Of a stretch of 64,000 bases of DNA, positions 36,403-45,513 are shown piece after piece (within the stretch, counting starts at the first letter, position 1; every line of letters starts with the position of its first letter). The translations under genes and the position numbers were made by a program. Source of the stretch: Algoriphagus yeomjeoni (GTDB lineage Bacteria; Bacteroidota; Bacteroidia; Cytophagales; Cyclobacteriaceae); contig NZ_QLLK01000009.1 of NCBI RefSeq assembly GCF_003259505.1, forward strand, positions 1 through 64,000. The letters run 5' to 3'. The notes under the pieces are model-generated. The model was not told the DNA's origin. It ran no database searches and worked only from the letters and a program-made list of their open reading frames with translations.

Positions 36403-36442
36403 GAAGAGGGATTGGCGCTAGGCCTTTCCCTTTTCTTTATTC
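36403..36442 (+). terminator. Weak hairpin between atpE and atpF, possible attenuator
   Basis: The arms 36403-36415 and 36423-36435 pair in 11 of 13 positions (one GU pair, two mismatches) and are followed by TTTATTC. It looks like a leaky terminator inside the operon, directly after the gene whose product is needed in the most copies. Confidence 0.4.
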
Positions 36443-36472
36443 AATTGAACAATCTGAGATAATACATACCCC

Positions 36473-36967
36473 ATGGATTTAATTACACCAGGTACCGGTC
36501 TTATTTTCTGGCAATTATTTGGCTTCTTAGGCCTACTCTTCATTCTAATCAAGTTTGCATGGAAGCCTATGCTAGCTGCTTTGGACGAAAGAGAAGGTAG
36601 CATCAACAATGCATTGAAAGCTGCTGAAACTGCTAGAAATGAAATGGCAAATTTGAAAGCTGAGAATGAAAAACTTCTTGCTGATGCCAGACTTGAAAGA
36701 GATACTATTTTGAAGAAAGCTCAGGACGCTTCTGTGAAAATGGTCGATGATGCAAAGGCTGAGGCTGTGAAGGCTGGTGCTTTGATGATCGAAAATGCAA
36801 AAGCTGTCATTGAGACTGAGAAAAAAGCTGCTTTGGCAGATGTTAAAACTCAGGTTGCTAGCCTTTCTCTCGCAGTAACTGAAAAGCTCCTAAGAGCAAA
36901 TCTATCCGACGACAAGTCTCAAAAGGATCTGGTAGAAGGATTTATCAAAGAACTTAAGCTTAACTAA
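36473..36967 (+). CDS. atpF: F0F1 ATP synthase subunit b
   Basis: Subunit b is the peripheral stalk. The 164-residue protein has an N-terminal membrane helix (about 8-28, GLIFWQLFGFLGLLFILIKF) followed by the typical AWKPMLAALDEREG and a long alanine- and lysine-rich coiled coil. It sits 9 nt before atpH. Confidence 0.95.
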   Translation: MDLITPGTGLIFWQLFGFLGLLFILIKFAWKPMLAALDEREGSINNALKAAETARNEMANLKAENEKLLADARLERDTILKKAQDASVKMVDDAKAEAVKAGALMIENAKAVIETEKKAALADVKTQVASLSLAVTEKLLRANLSDDKSQKDLVEGFIKELKLN

Positions 36968-36976
36968 TACACCTCC

Positions 36977-37537
36977 ATGTCAAACCAGAGAGTAGCATCC
37001 CGCTATGCCAAGTCAATCATGGAACTTTCTTTGGAAAAAGGAAGACTAGCCGAGGTGCATACAGATTTTCAAAGACTGACTGCTTTGGCAGAAAGCAACC
37101 ATGAGCTGAGGTTAGTTTTGAAAAACCCAATTGTCAATTCAGATAAGAAATTGAATGTGCTTAAGGCTCTTTTTGCTAAGGGCGCAGATCCGCTTACAAT
37201 GACTTTTTTCGAGATTATTTCCCGAAAAAACAGAGAGGAGATTCTTCTTGACGTGGCTAAAGAATTTGAAAACCAGTACAATCTTCATATGTCTATTCAG
37301 GTAGCTGAGTTGACTACTACTTTCCCTATTGATGATAAACTACGCAAGGAGTTTGCTGAAGTAGTAAAAGAAATTTCTGGTAAGAAGACGGTACAATTGG
37401 TGGAGAAAGTAAATCCAGACTTAATCGGTGGATATATTTTGAAAGTAAATGACCGTCAGCTTGACGAGTCATTGAGTAGCAAATTGAGGCAGTTGAAGAC
37501 TCAGTTTATCACAAATCATTACGAAAGTAAAATCTAA
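36977..37537 (+). CDS. atpH: F0F1 ATP synthase subunit delta
   Basis: The delta subunit (OSCP) joins the peripheral stalk to the F1 head. The 186 residues are of usual length; family marks include [19 protein letters not shown] at the start and [22 protein letters not shown] near the C-terminus. It is between atpF and atpA (23 nt). Confidence 0.95.
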   Translation: MSNQRVASRYAKSIMELSLEKGRLAEVHTDFQRLTALAESNHELRLVLKNPIVNSDKKLNVLKALFAKGADPLTMTFFEIISRKNREEILLDVAKEFENQYNLHMSIQVAELTTTFPIDDKLRKEFAEVVKEISGKKTVQLVEKVNPDLIGGYILKVNDRQLDESLSSKLRQLKTQFITNHYESKI

Positions 37538-37560
37538 CAAAAAGCAATAATCTATATATC

Positions 37561-39138
37561 ATGGCAGAAGTAAGACCTGATGAAGTTTCGGCAATTTTAA
37601 GAGAACAACTCTCTGGTGCAAGAACCGAAGCTGAACTCGAAGAAGTAGGTACAGTCCTTCAAGTGGGGGATGGTGTAGCTCGTATCTATGGACTTTCTAA
37701 GGCTCAGTCCGGTGAATTGCTAGAATTCGACAATGGTCTGAAAGCAATGGTACTGAACCTTGAAGAAGACAACGTCGGAGCAGTACTTTTCGGGGACTCC
37801 AAATCTGTAAAAGAAGGAGATACCGTAAAAAGAACTAAAAGAATTGCTTCTATTCAGGCAGGTGAAGGAATGCTAGGTCGTGTAGTGGATACCTTGGGTA
37901 ATCCTATCGACGGTAAAGGTCCTATCACCGGCGAATTGTATGAGATGCCTTTGGAACGTAAAGCTCCAGGTGTAATCTACCGTCAGCCAGTAACTGAGCC
38001 TCTTCAAACAGGTATTAAATCTATCGATGCGATGATTCCAATCGGTAGAGGTCAAAGAGAATTGGTAATTGGTGACCGTCAGACTGGTAAGACAGCCGTG
38101 GTTATCGATGCTATCTTGAACCAAAAAGAATTTTACGATAAAGGTGAGCCAGTTTTCTGTATCTACGTTGCAATCGGTCAGAAAGCATCTACCGTTGCAG
38201 GTGTAGTTGCAGCCCTTGAAAAAGGTGGCGCACTTCCATATACAGTAATCGTAGCAGCTCCTGCTTCTGATCCAGCTCCAATGCAATTCTTTGCTCCATT
38301 TACTGGTGCATCGATTGGTGAGTTCTTCAGAGATACAGGTCGTCCAGCTTTGGTTGTTTATGATGATCTTTCTAAGCAAGCAGTTGCTTACCGTGAAGTA
38401 TCTCTTCTTTTGAGAAGACCTCCAGGACGTGAAGCATACCCAGGTGACGTATTCTACCTTCACTCAAGATTGCTAGAGAGAGCTGCGAAAATCAACAAGT
38501 CTGATAAAATCGCTCAGGAAATGAACGATTTGCCAGATTCTATCAAGCATTTGGTAAAAGGTGGCGGGTCTTTGACAGCACTTCCAATTATCGAAACTCA
38601 AGCTGGTGACGTTTCTGCATACATCCCGACTAACGTAATCTCTATTACTGATGGTCAGATCTTCTTGGAGACTAACCTTTTCAACTCTGGTATCCGTCCT
38701 GCGATTAACGTAGGTATCTCGGTATCACGAGTGGGTGGTAACGCGCAGATCAAGTCAATGAAGAAAATTGCCGGTACCTTGAAATTGGACCAGGCAGCTT
38801 TCCGTGAATTGGAAGCATTCTCTAAGTTTGGTTCTGATCTAGATGCGACTACTAAGCGTACCATCGAAAGAGGTAGAAGAAATCAAGAAATCTTGAAGCA
38901 GGCCCAGTACTCTCCAGTATCTGTAGCGCATCAGGTTGCTATCATCTATGCTTCTACAAAAGGCTTAATGGATACAGTTCCTGTTGAAAAAGCTAGAGCC
39001 TTTGAGAAAGAATTCTATACCCTTTTGGATACTTCTTATCCTGAGGCATTAGACTTCATCTTGAAAGGAAATGTAGACGAAGCTGGAAAAGTTCTTTCCA
39101 AGGCAGCTGCTGAGTTAGCTCCTAAATTCGCGAAATAA
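37561..39138 (+). CDS. atpA: F0F1 ATP synthase subunit alpha
   Basis: The alpha subunit is the non-catalytic nucleotide-binding part of F1. The 525-residue product has the P-loop [10 protein letters not shown] (about 175-184), [12 protein letters not shown], the [16 protein letters not shown] segment and the alpha signature [14 protein letters not shown]. Codon use is visibly more biased than in neighbouring genes, as expected of a highly expressed gene. The partner beta subunit is not encoded in this operon. Confidence 0.97.
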   Translation: MAEVRPDEVSAILREQLSGARTEAELEEVGTVLQVGDGVARIYGLSKAQSGELLEFDNGLKAMVLNLEEDNVGAVLFGDSKSVKEGDTVKRTKRIASIQAGEGMLGRVVDTLGNPIDGKGPITGELYEMPLERKAPGVIYRQPVTEPLQTGIKSIDAMIPIGRGQRELVIGDRQTGKTAVVIDAILNQKEFYDKGEPVFCIYVAIGQKASTVAGVVAALEKGGALPYTVIVAAPASDPAPMQFFAPFTGASIGEFFRDTGRPALVVYDDLSKQAVAYREVSLLLRRPPGREAYPGDVFYLHSRLLERAAKINKSDKIAQEMNDLPDSIKHLVKGGGSLTALPIIETQAGDVSAYIPTNVISITDGQIFLETNLFNSGIRPAINVGISVSRVGGNAQIKSMKKIAGTLKLDQAAFRELEAFSKFGSDLDATTKRTIERGRRNQEILKQAQYSPVSVAHQVAIIYASTKGLMDTVPVEKARAFEKEFYTLLDTSYPEALDFILKGNVDEAGKVLSKAAAELAPKFAK

Positions 39139-39150
39139 TTGATTAAAATT

Positions 39151-39172
39151 CCGGAAGGCGTGTGTCTTCCGG
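39151..39172 (+). other. Intercistronic hairpin between atpA and atpG
   Basis: CCGGAAG (39151-39157) and CTTCCGG (39166-39172) enclose an 8-nt loop, with no T-run after it. It may stabilise the atpA mRNA end or modulate read-through into atpG. Confidence 0.5.
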
Positions 39173-39204
39173 TTAGTTAATACCCCAAGCACAAAGCAAC
39201 CAAG

Positions 39205-40080
39205 ATGGCTAATCTTAAGGAAGTAAAGGAACGGATAACCTCAGTAGTCTCAACCCAGCAGATTACTAAGGCCATGAAAATGGTATCCGCTGCCAAACTT
39301 AGAAGAGCACAGGACAAAATCACCCAGATGCGTCCTTACTCTCAGAAGTTGACCCAAATCCTGAATAATGTATCAGCTGCTTCAGACGGAGCTGCGGATA
39401 TCGTATTTGCTGAAAAAAGAGAAGTGAGAAATGTATTGATCATTCCTGTGACTTCAGATAAAGGACTTTGCGGTGCTTTCAATACCAATATTATCAAAGC
39501 TGTAAACCTTGCTGTTGCTAAGCAATTCTCCGATAAGGATATCACGATTCTTCCTATAGGAAAAAAAGCTTTCGAAGCTTTCAAAAAACGTGATTTCAAA
39601 TTGGTTTCTGATTACTCTCAGCTTTTTCAGGATCTTACGTTTGACAATGCAAGAAACGCTGCTGAATTTGCAATGAATGCATTTATCGCTGGCGAATACG
39701 ACCAGGTAGTTTTGGTATTCAATGAATTCAAAAACGTAGCTACCCAGGAGGTGGTTGTTGAGCAGTTTTTGCCTATGGCAAAGGAAGATTCTACCCAAGA
39801 AGAAAAAGCACCTGAGGTAGATTACATCATGGAGCCTTCTAGAAAATACATCATCGAAGAATTGGTTCCTACTTCTTTGAAGATCCAATTCTATAAGGCT
39901 GTATTGGAAAGCAATGCTTCTGAGCATGGCGCCAGAATGACAGCGATGGATAAGGCGACTGAAAACGCTGGTGAATTGTTGAAAGAACTTCGATTGATGT
40001 ACAACAGAACGCGTCAGGCTGCCATTACCAACGAAATACTTGAAATTGTCTCCGGTGCAAATGCACTTGGAGGTAAGTAA
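39205..40080 (+). CDS. atpG: F0F1 ATP synthase subunit gamma
   Basis: The gamma subunit is the central rotor shaft. The 291-residue protein begins MANLKEVKERITSVVSTQQITKAMKMVSAAKLRRAQ, as all gamma subunits do, has DKGLCGAFNTN in the Rossmann-like part, and ends with MYNRTRQAAITNEILEIVSGANAL. It is the last gene of the operon, closed by a terminator at 40103-40134. Confidence 0.96.
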   Translation: MANLKEVKERITSVVSTQQITKAMKMVSAAKLRRAQDKITQMRPYSQKLTQILNNVSAASDGAADIVFAEKREVRNVLIIPVTSDKGLCGAFNTNIIKAVNLAVAKQFSDKDITILPIGKKAFEAFKKRDFKLVSDYSQLFQDLTFDNARNAAEFAMNAFIAGEYDQVVLVFNEFKNVATQEVVVEQFLPMAKEDSTQEEKAPEVDYIMEPSRKYIIEELVPTSLKIQFYKAVLESNASEHGARMTAMDKATENAGELLKELRLMYNRTRQAAITNEILEIVSGANALGGK

Positions 40081-40635
40081 TAAACGATAGACCTACTTTC
40101 CGAAACCACAACTCGCAAGGGTTGTGGTTTTTTTAGCCACGAAGGCCACGAAGATAGCACCAAGGTTTTTGCCACAAATGACACATAGCAGTCATAGGTT
40201 TAACTCGGGATCTTCCATTTAGCCTATGTTTTCTATGTGTCTATGTGGTTTGTTTTTTCCTGTCTCTTCATATGATTTGGATTACAAGCCTAAAATATCT
40301 TAGCGCTGATTATGAAAACAAGATTCCAGGTTATTCTGCTTCTCCAGAAGTAGGATTCATCTCATCTACAAATCCCCACACCACTTTGAAGTTACCCCGC
40401 TTATCGGGCTTAGTGATGTCGAACCTTCTTACACCAGTATCTTTTAATCTTTGTCAGATTTAGCGAAGTCGAAACCTTAAGAAGTTGTTGATTAGTGTTT
40501 TTTTTAGCCCAAATACCATAAATAAACCCTATTATTTTTCCCTGTCTGCATAGTTCTAACTACTCAACAGATTTTCCTTTTATACTTGGGTCGTACGCCC
40601 TAAATTGTCTGATCGAATTATATTCCTAAACTCCA
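40081..40635. other. Non-coding spacer with degenerate REP-like sequence
   Basis: After the atp terminator this 555-bp stretch has no supported gene. It carries CACGAAGGCCACGAAG-type simple repeats (40139-40153), a CTGCTTCTCCAGAAGTAGGA segment (40336-40355) related to the hairpin at 56661-56684, and other short imperfect palindromes. Short frames in it have no recognisable protein character. Confidence 0.6.
40103..40134 (+). terminator. Terminator of the ATP synthase operon
   Basis: AAACCACAAC (40103-40112) pairs with GTTGTGGTTT (40121-40130), followed by four more T. It lies 22 nt after the atpG stop codon. Confidence 0.9.
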
Positions 40636-42204
40636 ATGAAAAACACCATCCAGTCTTTGGCCATATTTTGTCTATTATTTAGCAGTTTCTCTTGCTCAGA
40701 GGTGGCTAAAGAACAGCCCAAGCAACCAAATATCATTGTTATTCTTGCAGATGATTTAGGTTATGGTGACATCAAGGCATTTAACCCGGAAAGCAAAATC
40801 AAGACTCCTCACATAGACCAACTGGCGTCTGAAGGCATGAGGTTTACAGATGCTCACACGCCATCTGCAGTGTGCACTCCTACTCGCTATGGTTTTATGA
40901 CGGGGAGGTATAATTGGCGAAGTACGCTGAAAAGTGGTGTGCTTACAGGGAATTCTACTGCTTTGATTCCTGATAATAGAACTACGATTGCTTCTGTGTT
41001 GAAAGGTCAGGGCTATCATACAGCTTTTATTGGCAAATGGCATTTGGGTTGGAATTGGGCTACAGTTGATGGTGATTCCCTGACGGCTGATGGTTGGGGG
41101 CCAAATGATTTTGAAAATATTGATTTTGCCAAACCTGTCAAACACACTCCAAATGATTTGGGTTTTGACTATGCCTATGGACATGCAGGTTCACTGGATA
41201 TGGCGCCTTATGTGTATGTGGAGAATGGCAAAGTGACCGCGATTCCTGATACCGTTACCGTGAATACAGGCAAATATTCCTGGTGGCGCGAAGGCCCAAC
41301 CTCTCCTGATTTTGACCATGAAAAAGTCACTCCAAACTTCTTTGAGCGATCTATAGCCTACATTCAGGAGCAAGCAAAGGAGGAGAAGCCATTTTTCCTT
41401 TACCTAGCACTTCCATCACCGCATACTCCGATTCTACCTCCAGCTGAATGGCAGGGCAAAAGTGGTTTGGCTCCATTTGGTGATTTTATGATGATGATCG
41501 ATGACTATGTGGGAAAAGTAAATCAGGCGATAAAAGAAGCGGGAATTGCCGATAATACGTTGGTTATTTTCACGAGTGATAATGGAGGTTCACCCGCGGC
41601 AGGATTGGATGTGATGCAGGCAGCAGGTCATTTCTCCAGCTATATTTATAGAGGTCACAAAGCAGATATTTTCGAAGGAGGGCATCGTGTTCCATTCATT
41701 GCTAAGTGGCCAGCTAAAATCCAAGCGGGAACTACCAGATCTGAAACAATCTGCCTGACTGACTTGATGGCAACCAGTGCGGAGATTTCCGGTTATGAGT
41801 TGAAAGACAATGAAGGCGAAGACAGCTACAGTTTGGTTTCGCTTTTTGATGCCGATAAAAAAGCGGAGCAATTTCGTGAAGCAACAGTTTCACATTCCAT
41901 CAACGGCAGCTTCGCAATCCGTCAAGGCGATTGGAAGCTGATTATGGCTAAAGGTTCTGGAGGATGGAGCTTCCCAAAGCCAAATGATCCCGCTGAAGCA
42001 GAGCTTCCAGAAGTACAGTTATATAATTTAGCTTCTGACCCGGGTGAGACTATCAATCTTCAGGCGGAAAATCCTGAGAAAGTAGCTTCCCTAAAAACTC
42101 TTCTTTCCAAGTACATCAAAGAGGGCAGAAGCACTCCTGGTGCTCCACAAGCCAATGACAAGATCGAAGGCGAGTGGAAGCAGATTGGGTTTGTGGAGGA
42201 ATAA
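40636..42204 (+). CDS. Lipoprotein sulfatase (formylglycine type)
   Basis: The 522-residue enzyme should hydrolyse sulfate esters, probably of sulfated carbohydrates, outside the inner membrane. It has a lipoprotein signal (SSFSCSEV), the metal motif ILADDLGYGD, and the modification site CTPTR in SAVCTPTRYGFMTGR; the cysteine is the one converted to formylglycine, and this form needs the aerobic FGE or anSME maturase. Later marks are IGKWHLG and FTSDNGG. No SusC/SusD or glycosidase genes are adjacent, so it is not in a visible polysaccharide locus. Confidence 0.92.
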   Translation: MKNTIQSLAIFCLLFSSFSCSEVAKEQPKQPNIIVILADDLGYGDIKAFNPESKIKTPHIDQLASEGMRFTDAHTPSAVCTPTRYGFMTGRYNWRSTLKSGVLTGNSTALIPDNRTTIASVLKGQGYHTAFIGKWHLGWNWATVDGDSLTADGWGPNDFENIDFAKPVKHTPNDLGFDYAYGHAGSLDMAPYVYVENGKVTAIPDTVTVNTGKYSWWREGPTSPDFDHEKVTPNFFERSIAYIQEQAKEEKPFFLYLALPSPHTPILPPAEWQGKSGLAPFGDFMMMIDDYVGKVNQAIKEAGIADNTLVIFTSDNGGSPAAGLDVMQAAGHFSSYIYRGHKADIFEGGHRVPFIAKWPAKIQAGTTRSETICLTDLMATSAEISGYELKDNEGEDSYSLVSLFDADKKAEQFREATVSHSINGSFAIRQGDWKLIMAKGSGGWSFPKPNDPAEAELPEVQLYNLASDPGETINLQAENPEKVASLKTLLSKYIKEGRSTPGAPQANDKIEGEWKQIGFVEE

Positions 42205-43336
42205 TAGTTCTACCTAGTTCAGGTGCATTAGATTCTTCATTGGCTCTTAAGCGTGACCACGAGGTGGTCAAACCATGAATAGCCCCGTATGAAATGCGGG
42301 GTAATTGAATGTTGATGGGGAAGACAACTCTGAAGGAGTTGAATGTTTGAGATAGGAATTACAAATTTCCAAAATAGAAAAGCGTAGATATAAGCTACGC
42401 TTAGAGGGGCTAATACATTCTGCCATAGATTATTTCTTGATTGTTGTTTAATATAAGTTCGACCCCTTCGGGGTCGCGAAATCGTTTGTTGGTCACTTTC
42501 CATGGGTTGCACCCATGGTTATTGATGGTTTGACCCCGTTCGGGGTCCTGCGTTGGGTTTTTGCCGTGATACGCACGACCATGAAGCGACAGTCCCGATG
42601 AGCGAAGCGATTTCGGGGTGGTTCAACTTTTCATGACCGCGGGTGCAACCCGTGGATAGGAGGTGTATGATTTGAAATGGCAACCCCGTAGGGGTTAAAC
42701 TTTTGGAAAATGGAATTACTCCCGACAGCTGTACGGGATTCCCAAAATAGAAAAGCGTAGATACACTCTATGCTTAGACAAAGTTTCTACTCAAAGTAGG
42801 GGATGGTATTTCACTTGTCCCTTTAGGGACTTTCTATGGGTAGCTTTGAATTAGTTAGGGTATTTAGCTGTGCCGTAGGTACAGCCCTGAGATTTGTATT
42901 CTGTTTCTAGAGCCGTATCTGACGGCACGGCTGAGATCGTTTCCTGAAATATTCTCTACCTATAGTTTGTCCCTAAAGGGACTTGCGTACGAATCCGTAC
43001 AGAGGAATTACAAATTCCAAAAAATAGAAAAGCGTAGATACAATCTACGCTTAGACCAACGCCGATTTTACACCTAGAGGGGGGGATATAAGCTACGCTT
43101 AGACAACGCTGGTTCTACACCTAGCGGGGGAATAAGTTATAAAACCGACCAAATTTCTTAAATCCTGGAGGGTTTATGCTAAAATATGTCCAGTACCCAA
43201 TCTCTTTTATCTCTCTCTATTCTATTGATAGTCAGTAATAAGAAACTTTTAATTCAATATTGTATTTATAATTCAGTTTGTTTAAATTCATTCATAGTTT
43301 TTAATAATTGTTATTCATTTTTAAACAACAAACACT
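42205..43336. repeat. Hairpin-rich REP-like island, left part
   Basis: This 1.1-kb stretch has no supported gene but is packed with 15- to 25-bp GC-clamped palindromes. Examples are GACCACGAGGTGGTC (42254), AGCGTAGATATAAGCTACGCT (42381), GACCCCTTCGGGGTC, CCATGGGTTGCACCCATGG, CCGCGGGTGCAACCCGTGG, AACCCCGTAGGGGTT, TGTCCCTTTAGGGAC and GTACGAATCCGTAC. The AGCGTAG..CTACGCT hairpin recurs at 42381, 42754, 43031 and 44555, usually preceded by TTCCAAAA(AA)TAGAAA. Every hairpin differs in its arms, so this is a cluster of several repeat families rather than one tandem array. Confidence 0.7.
42455..42719 (+). repeat. 265-bp direct repeat, copy 1
   Basis: From AAGTTCGACC to GGAATTAC this is identical to 44271-44535 except for three substitutions I can count and no indels. 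It contains six or so GC-rich palindromes. Confidence 0.92.
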
Positions 43337-43807
43337 ATGGAGAATCGCATTTCCATCTCCATCCCGCCCGCTGAACTACAGCAAGTCCGGGATGCATTTG
43401 CCACCATCAACACCATCATGGGTCAGTATTTCGCAGAGCTCAGCAAGGGCAAAGCGAAGCACCTCGCCCGGATGTCTGATGGCACTTTGCCTTTTGTACA
43501 GAAGGCAACAGAGTTTGCAGAGTCCAACCCACAGTTTAACCCGCCCTTTCTGGACGTGGTCGAGATGCGCAAGGATCTGGAAGCCTACATTCAGTTGAAG
43601 CCATTTTTTGTGGCAGCAGAGCAGTTGCAGGACGATTTTACGAATACCTCCACACTTGCCGGAGCGGAAGCTTACGATCAGGCCAGGATATTCTACAATT
43701 CTGTCAAGTATGCTGCGAAAATGGGAATAGCAGGAGCACAAGCACTTTATGATGAGCTACGCAAACGCTATGAAAGTCAAGGAGACCGAAAAGGTCCCGA
43801 GATGTGA
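43337..43807 (+). CDS. Conserved-looking 156-aa protein of unknown function, flanked by direct repeats
   Basis: I cannot assign a function. The 156-residue protein has no signal or membrane segment and is mostly helical. It has an ordered pattern: ISISIPPAELQQVRDAF, ARMSDGTLPFVQKATEFA, NPPFLDVVEMRKDLEAY and a C-terminal GAEAYDQARIFYNSVKYAAK..GAQALYDELRKRY. I recall similar-length proteins with this pattern, labelled hypothetical, in many Bacteroidota, but cannot confirm it. Codon use is normal and richer in GC than the surrounding spacers, and a strong terminator follows, so the gene looks active. It sits alone between two copies of a 265-bp direct repeat. Confidence 0.8.
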   Translation: MENRISISIPPAELQQVRDAFATINTIMGQYFAELSKGKAKHLARMSDGTLPFVQKATEFAESNPQFNPPFLDVVEMRKDLEAYIQLKPFFVAAEQLQDDFTNTSTLAGAEAYDQARIFYNSVKYAAKMGIAGAQALYDELRKRYESQGDRKGPEM

Positions 43808-43839
43808 AGTAGTTAGAAAAGTTGCGAATTAATCATCCA

Positions 43840-43869
43840 GACCGAGTCTTTCCCGACTCGGTCTTTTTT
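43840..43869 (+). terminator. Terminator of the 156-aa gene
   Basis: GACCGAGTC (43840-43848) pairs with GACTCGGTC (43855-43863) around TTTCCC and is followed by six T. Confidence 0.9.
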
Positions 43870-44270
43870 GTGTCAGGATAGTGTTGTTCATCTTCCTAAC
43901 CGACTCAGCCCATGGTTTTCCACCCAAGAGTAAGCCTAAAGTAAACACAGCTTATAAAAAAGTTAACCGCAGTCCTTTAAAACATTACTCGTGTCAACTT
44001 TCCAACCCAAAATCTGATAAAAAAGATGACCGCAGTCAGGTAAAACATCCGACGAGTCAACTTTTTCATGACTTCTGTTAACTTTTCACGCCGAAATTGA
44101 ATAGAAATGGTAACTGCGGTCAGGTAAAATATCGGGTGAGTTAGGTTAAAGGTGAGTTGGGTTAACTTTTGAAGTCCATAGGCATCCATAGCACCAGTGG
44201 TGCATTCAGTTTCAGTCCTATAGGAGAGAAGCAAAATGCAGGGTCTAGGAAGGGCGTGGTAAGCGAGAAA

Positions 44271-44535
44271 AAGTTCGACCCCTTCAGGGTCGCGAAATCG
44301 TTTGTTGGTCACTTTCCATGGGTTGCACCCATGGTTATTGATGGTTTGACCCCGTTCGGGGTCCTGCGTTGGGTTTTTGCCGTGATACGCACGACCACGA
44401 AGCGACAGTCCCGATGAGCGAAGCGATTTCGGGGTGGTTCAACTTTTCATAACCGCGGGTGCAACCCGTGGATAGGAGGTGTATGATTTGAAATGGCAAC
44501 CCCGTAGGGGTTAAACTTTTGGAAAATGGAATTAC
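44271..44535 (+). repeat. 265-bp direct repeat, copy 2
   Basis: Same orientation as 42455-42719 at a constant offset of 1816 bp. The three differences are G to A in the first hairpin, T to C in ACGACCATGA and G to A in CATGACCGC. Confidence 0.92.
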
Positions 44536-44655
44536 AAATTCCAAAAAATAGAAAAGTGTAGATATAAGCTACGCTTAGACAACGCTGGTTCTACACCTAG
44601 TGGAGTAGATAAAATCTAAGCTTAGACCAAGAAATTTTATGATAAGCAGGTTAGT

Positions 44656-45513
44656 TCATTTTTGATTCTTGAAATAATCAATAATTTCCTTAATCTTCAT
44701 TATAGTGAATTCAAATTGCTCACAATAATTTGAAATATTATTAGTATAACTTTCAGTTTGTTTGGATTTTTGAAGTGATAATTTATTTAACCAATCACTT
44801 ATTTCTATTCCTTTTTTAGCCTGTGGATCATTATCAAAGTGAAGGTGATCTCCAAAGACAATCCTTACGGGGGTTATGAAGTTTTTTAATATATACTCTG
44901 TTGATGGCCCGTCAGATTTATCAAATTGATTGAATTTATTTTTTAACACTATAATTTCTTGAACATTTTTACCCATATTGTTTTTATGAGTTAAAATATA
45001 GTTATCTATTATAATTCCAAATTCCAGGAATGAAACATTCCAATCTTCATTCCAATTTTTTAAATCAGTTCTGTAATCATAGAATTTATCTTTTATATCT
45101 GTTATAGCTGTAATAAGAAACTCAATATGATTTCCAAGATTATGTAATTTTCTTGAGTTTTCAGTTGATTCACCCCTATTACTAATCACAAATGCATCAA
45201 ACAACTCTTCGTTATTAATATCTTTTAGCTTATGAATCTGGTTATTATTAAATTCCAATTTCGAAAAATTATTTTTCTCAATATTATAAACATGGTTTTT
45301 CAATAAAATTGTTTGTCTTTCAATAGATTCTAAAGAAAACTCAATCCAAGAAATATAAAAATTCTTAAGTCTTTTTCTTTTCTTTTTTTCCGCCAATCTA
45401 TTAAGTAAAAAAGTTGATAATAACCCTAGAAAAAAAGCTAAAAATGTAATTGAAACTTCAACAATCCAACTAGTGTTATTAGATACTATATCTTGTTCAA
45501 TAAAACAGCTCAT
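44656..45513 (-). CDS. Membrane-anchored helical protein coupled to RM gene
   Basis: I do not recognise a family. The 285-residue product has one strong membrane helix (about 15-38, SWIVEVSITFLAFFLGLLSTFL), then a basic stretch (AEKKKRKRLKNF) that by the positive-inside rule puts the remaining 240 residues in the cytoplasm. That part is helical and rich in asparagine, lysine and aromatic residues, without visible enzyme motifs. Its ATG overlaps the stop codon of the restriction-modification gene (ATGA), so it is translated with it. Base composition is far more AT-rich than the rest of the window, a sign of acquisition. A defence partner or effector role is inference from linkage. Confidence 0.78.
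   Translation of the reverse strand: MSCFIEQDIVSNNTSWIVEVSITFLAFFLGLLSTFLLNRLAEKKKRKRLKNFYISWIEFSLESIERQTILLKNHVYNIEKNNFSKLEFNNNQIHKLKDINNEELFDAFVISNRGESTENSRKLHNLGNHIEFLITAITDIKDKFYDYRTDLKNWNEDWNVSFLEFGIIIDNYILTHKNNMGKNVQEIIVLKNKFNQFDKSDGPSTEYILKNFITPVRIVFGDHLHFDNDPQAKKGIEISDWLNKLSLQKSKQTESYTNNISNYCEQFEFTIMKIKEIIDYFKNQK

Larger units (their letters stand above)
43808..44655. repeat. Hairpin-rich REP-like island, right part
   Basis: No supported gene. In order it holds the terminator of the 156-aa gene, three degenerate copies of a motif around ACCGCAGTCAGGTAAAACAT (43966, 44029, 44113), the second copy of the 265-bp repeat (44271-44535), one AGTGTAGATATAAGCTACGCT hairpin (44555-44575) and a decayed further copy (about 44603-44629). 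Confidence 0.65.

Noticed and set aside
37873..38463. Long open frame of 196 codons antisense to atpA
   Set aside because: It is the shadow of a strongly codon-biased gene; the translation is rich in Cys, Trp and Ser with no domain character.
40245..40463. 72-codon open frame downstream of the ATP synthase operon
   Set aside because: It runs through repeat-type spacer, has no domain pattern and no coding-like composition.
42237..42512. 91-codon open frame on the minus strand in the repeat island
   Set aside because: It covers hairpin repeats that recur elsewhere; the product has no plausible fold and no supporting context.
43881..44417. Several 60-110-codon frames on both strands right of the 156-aa gene
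   Set aside because: All overlap the direct repeat or the degenerate repeats and contradict each other in strand.
42205..44655. Possible CRISPR array
   Set aside because: The palindromes differ in sequence, spacing is irregular and there are no constant repeats with unique spacers; no cas gene is present.
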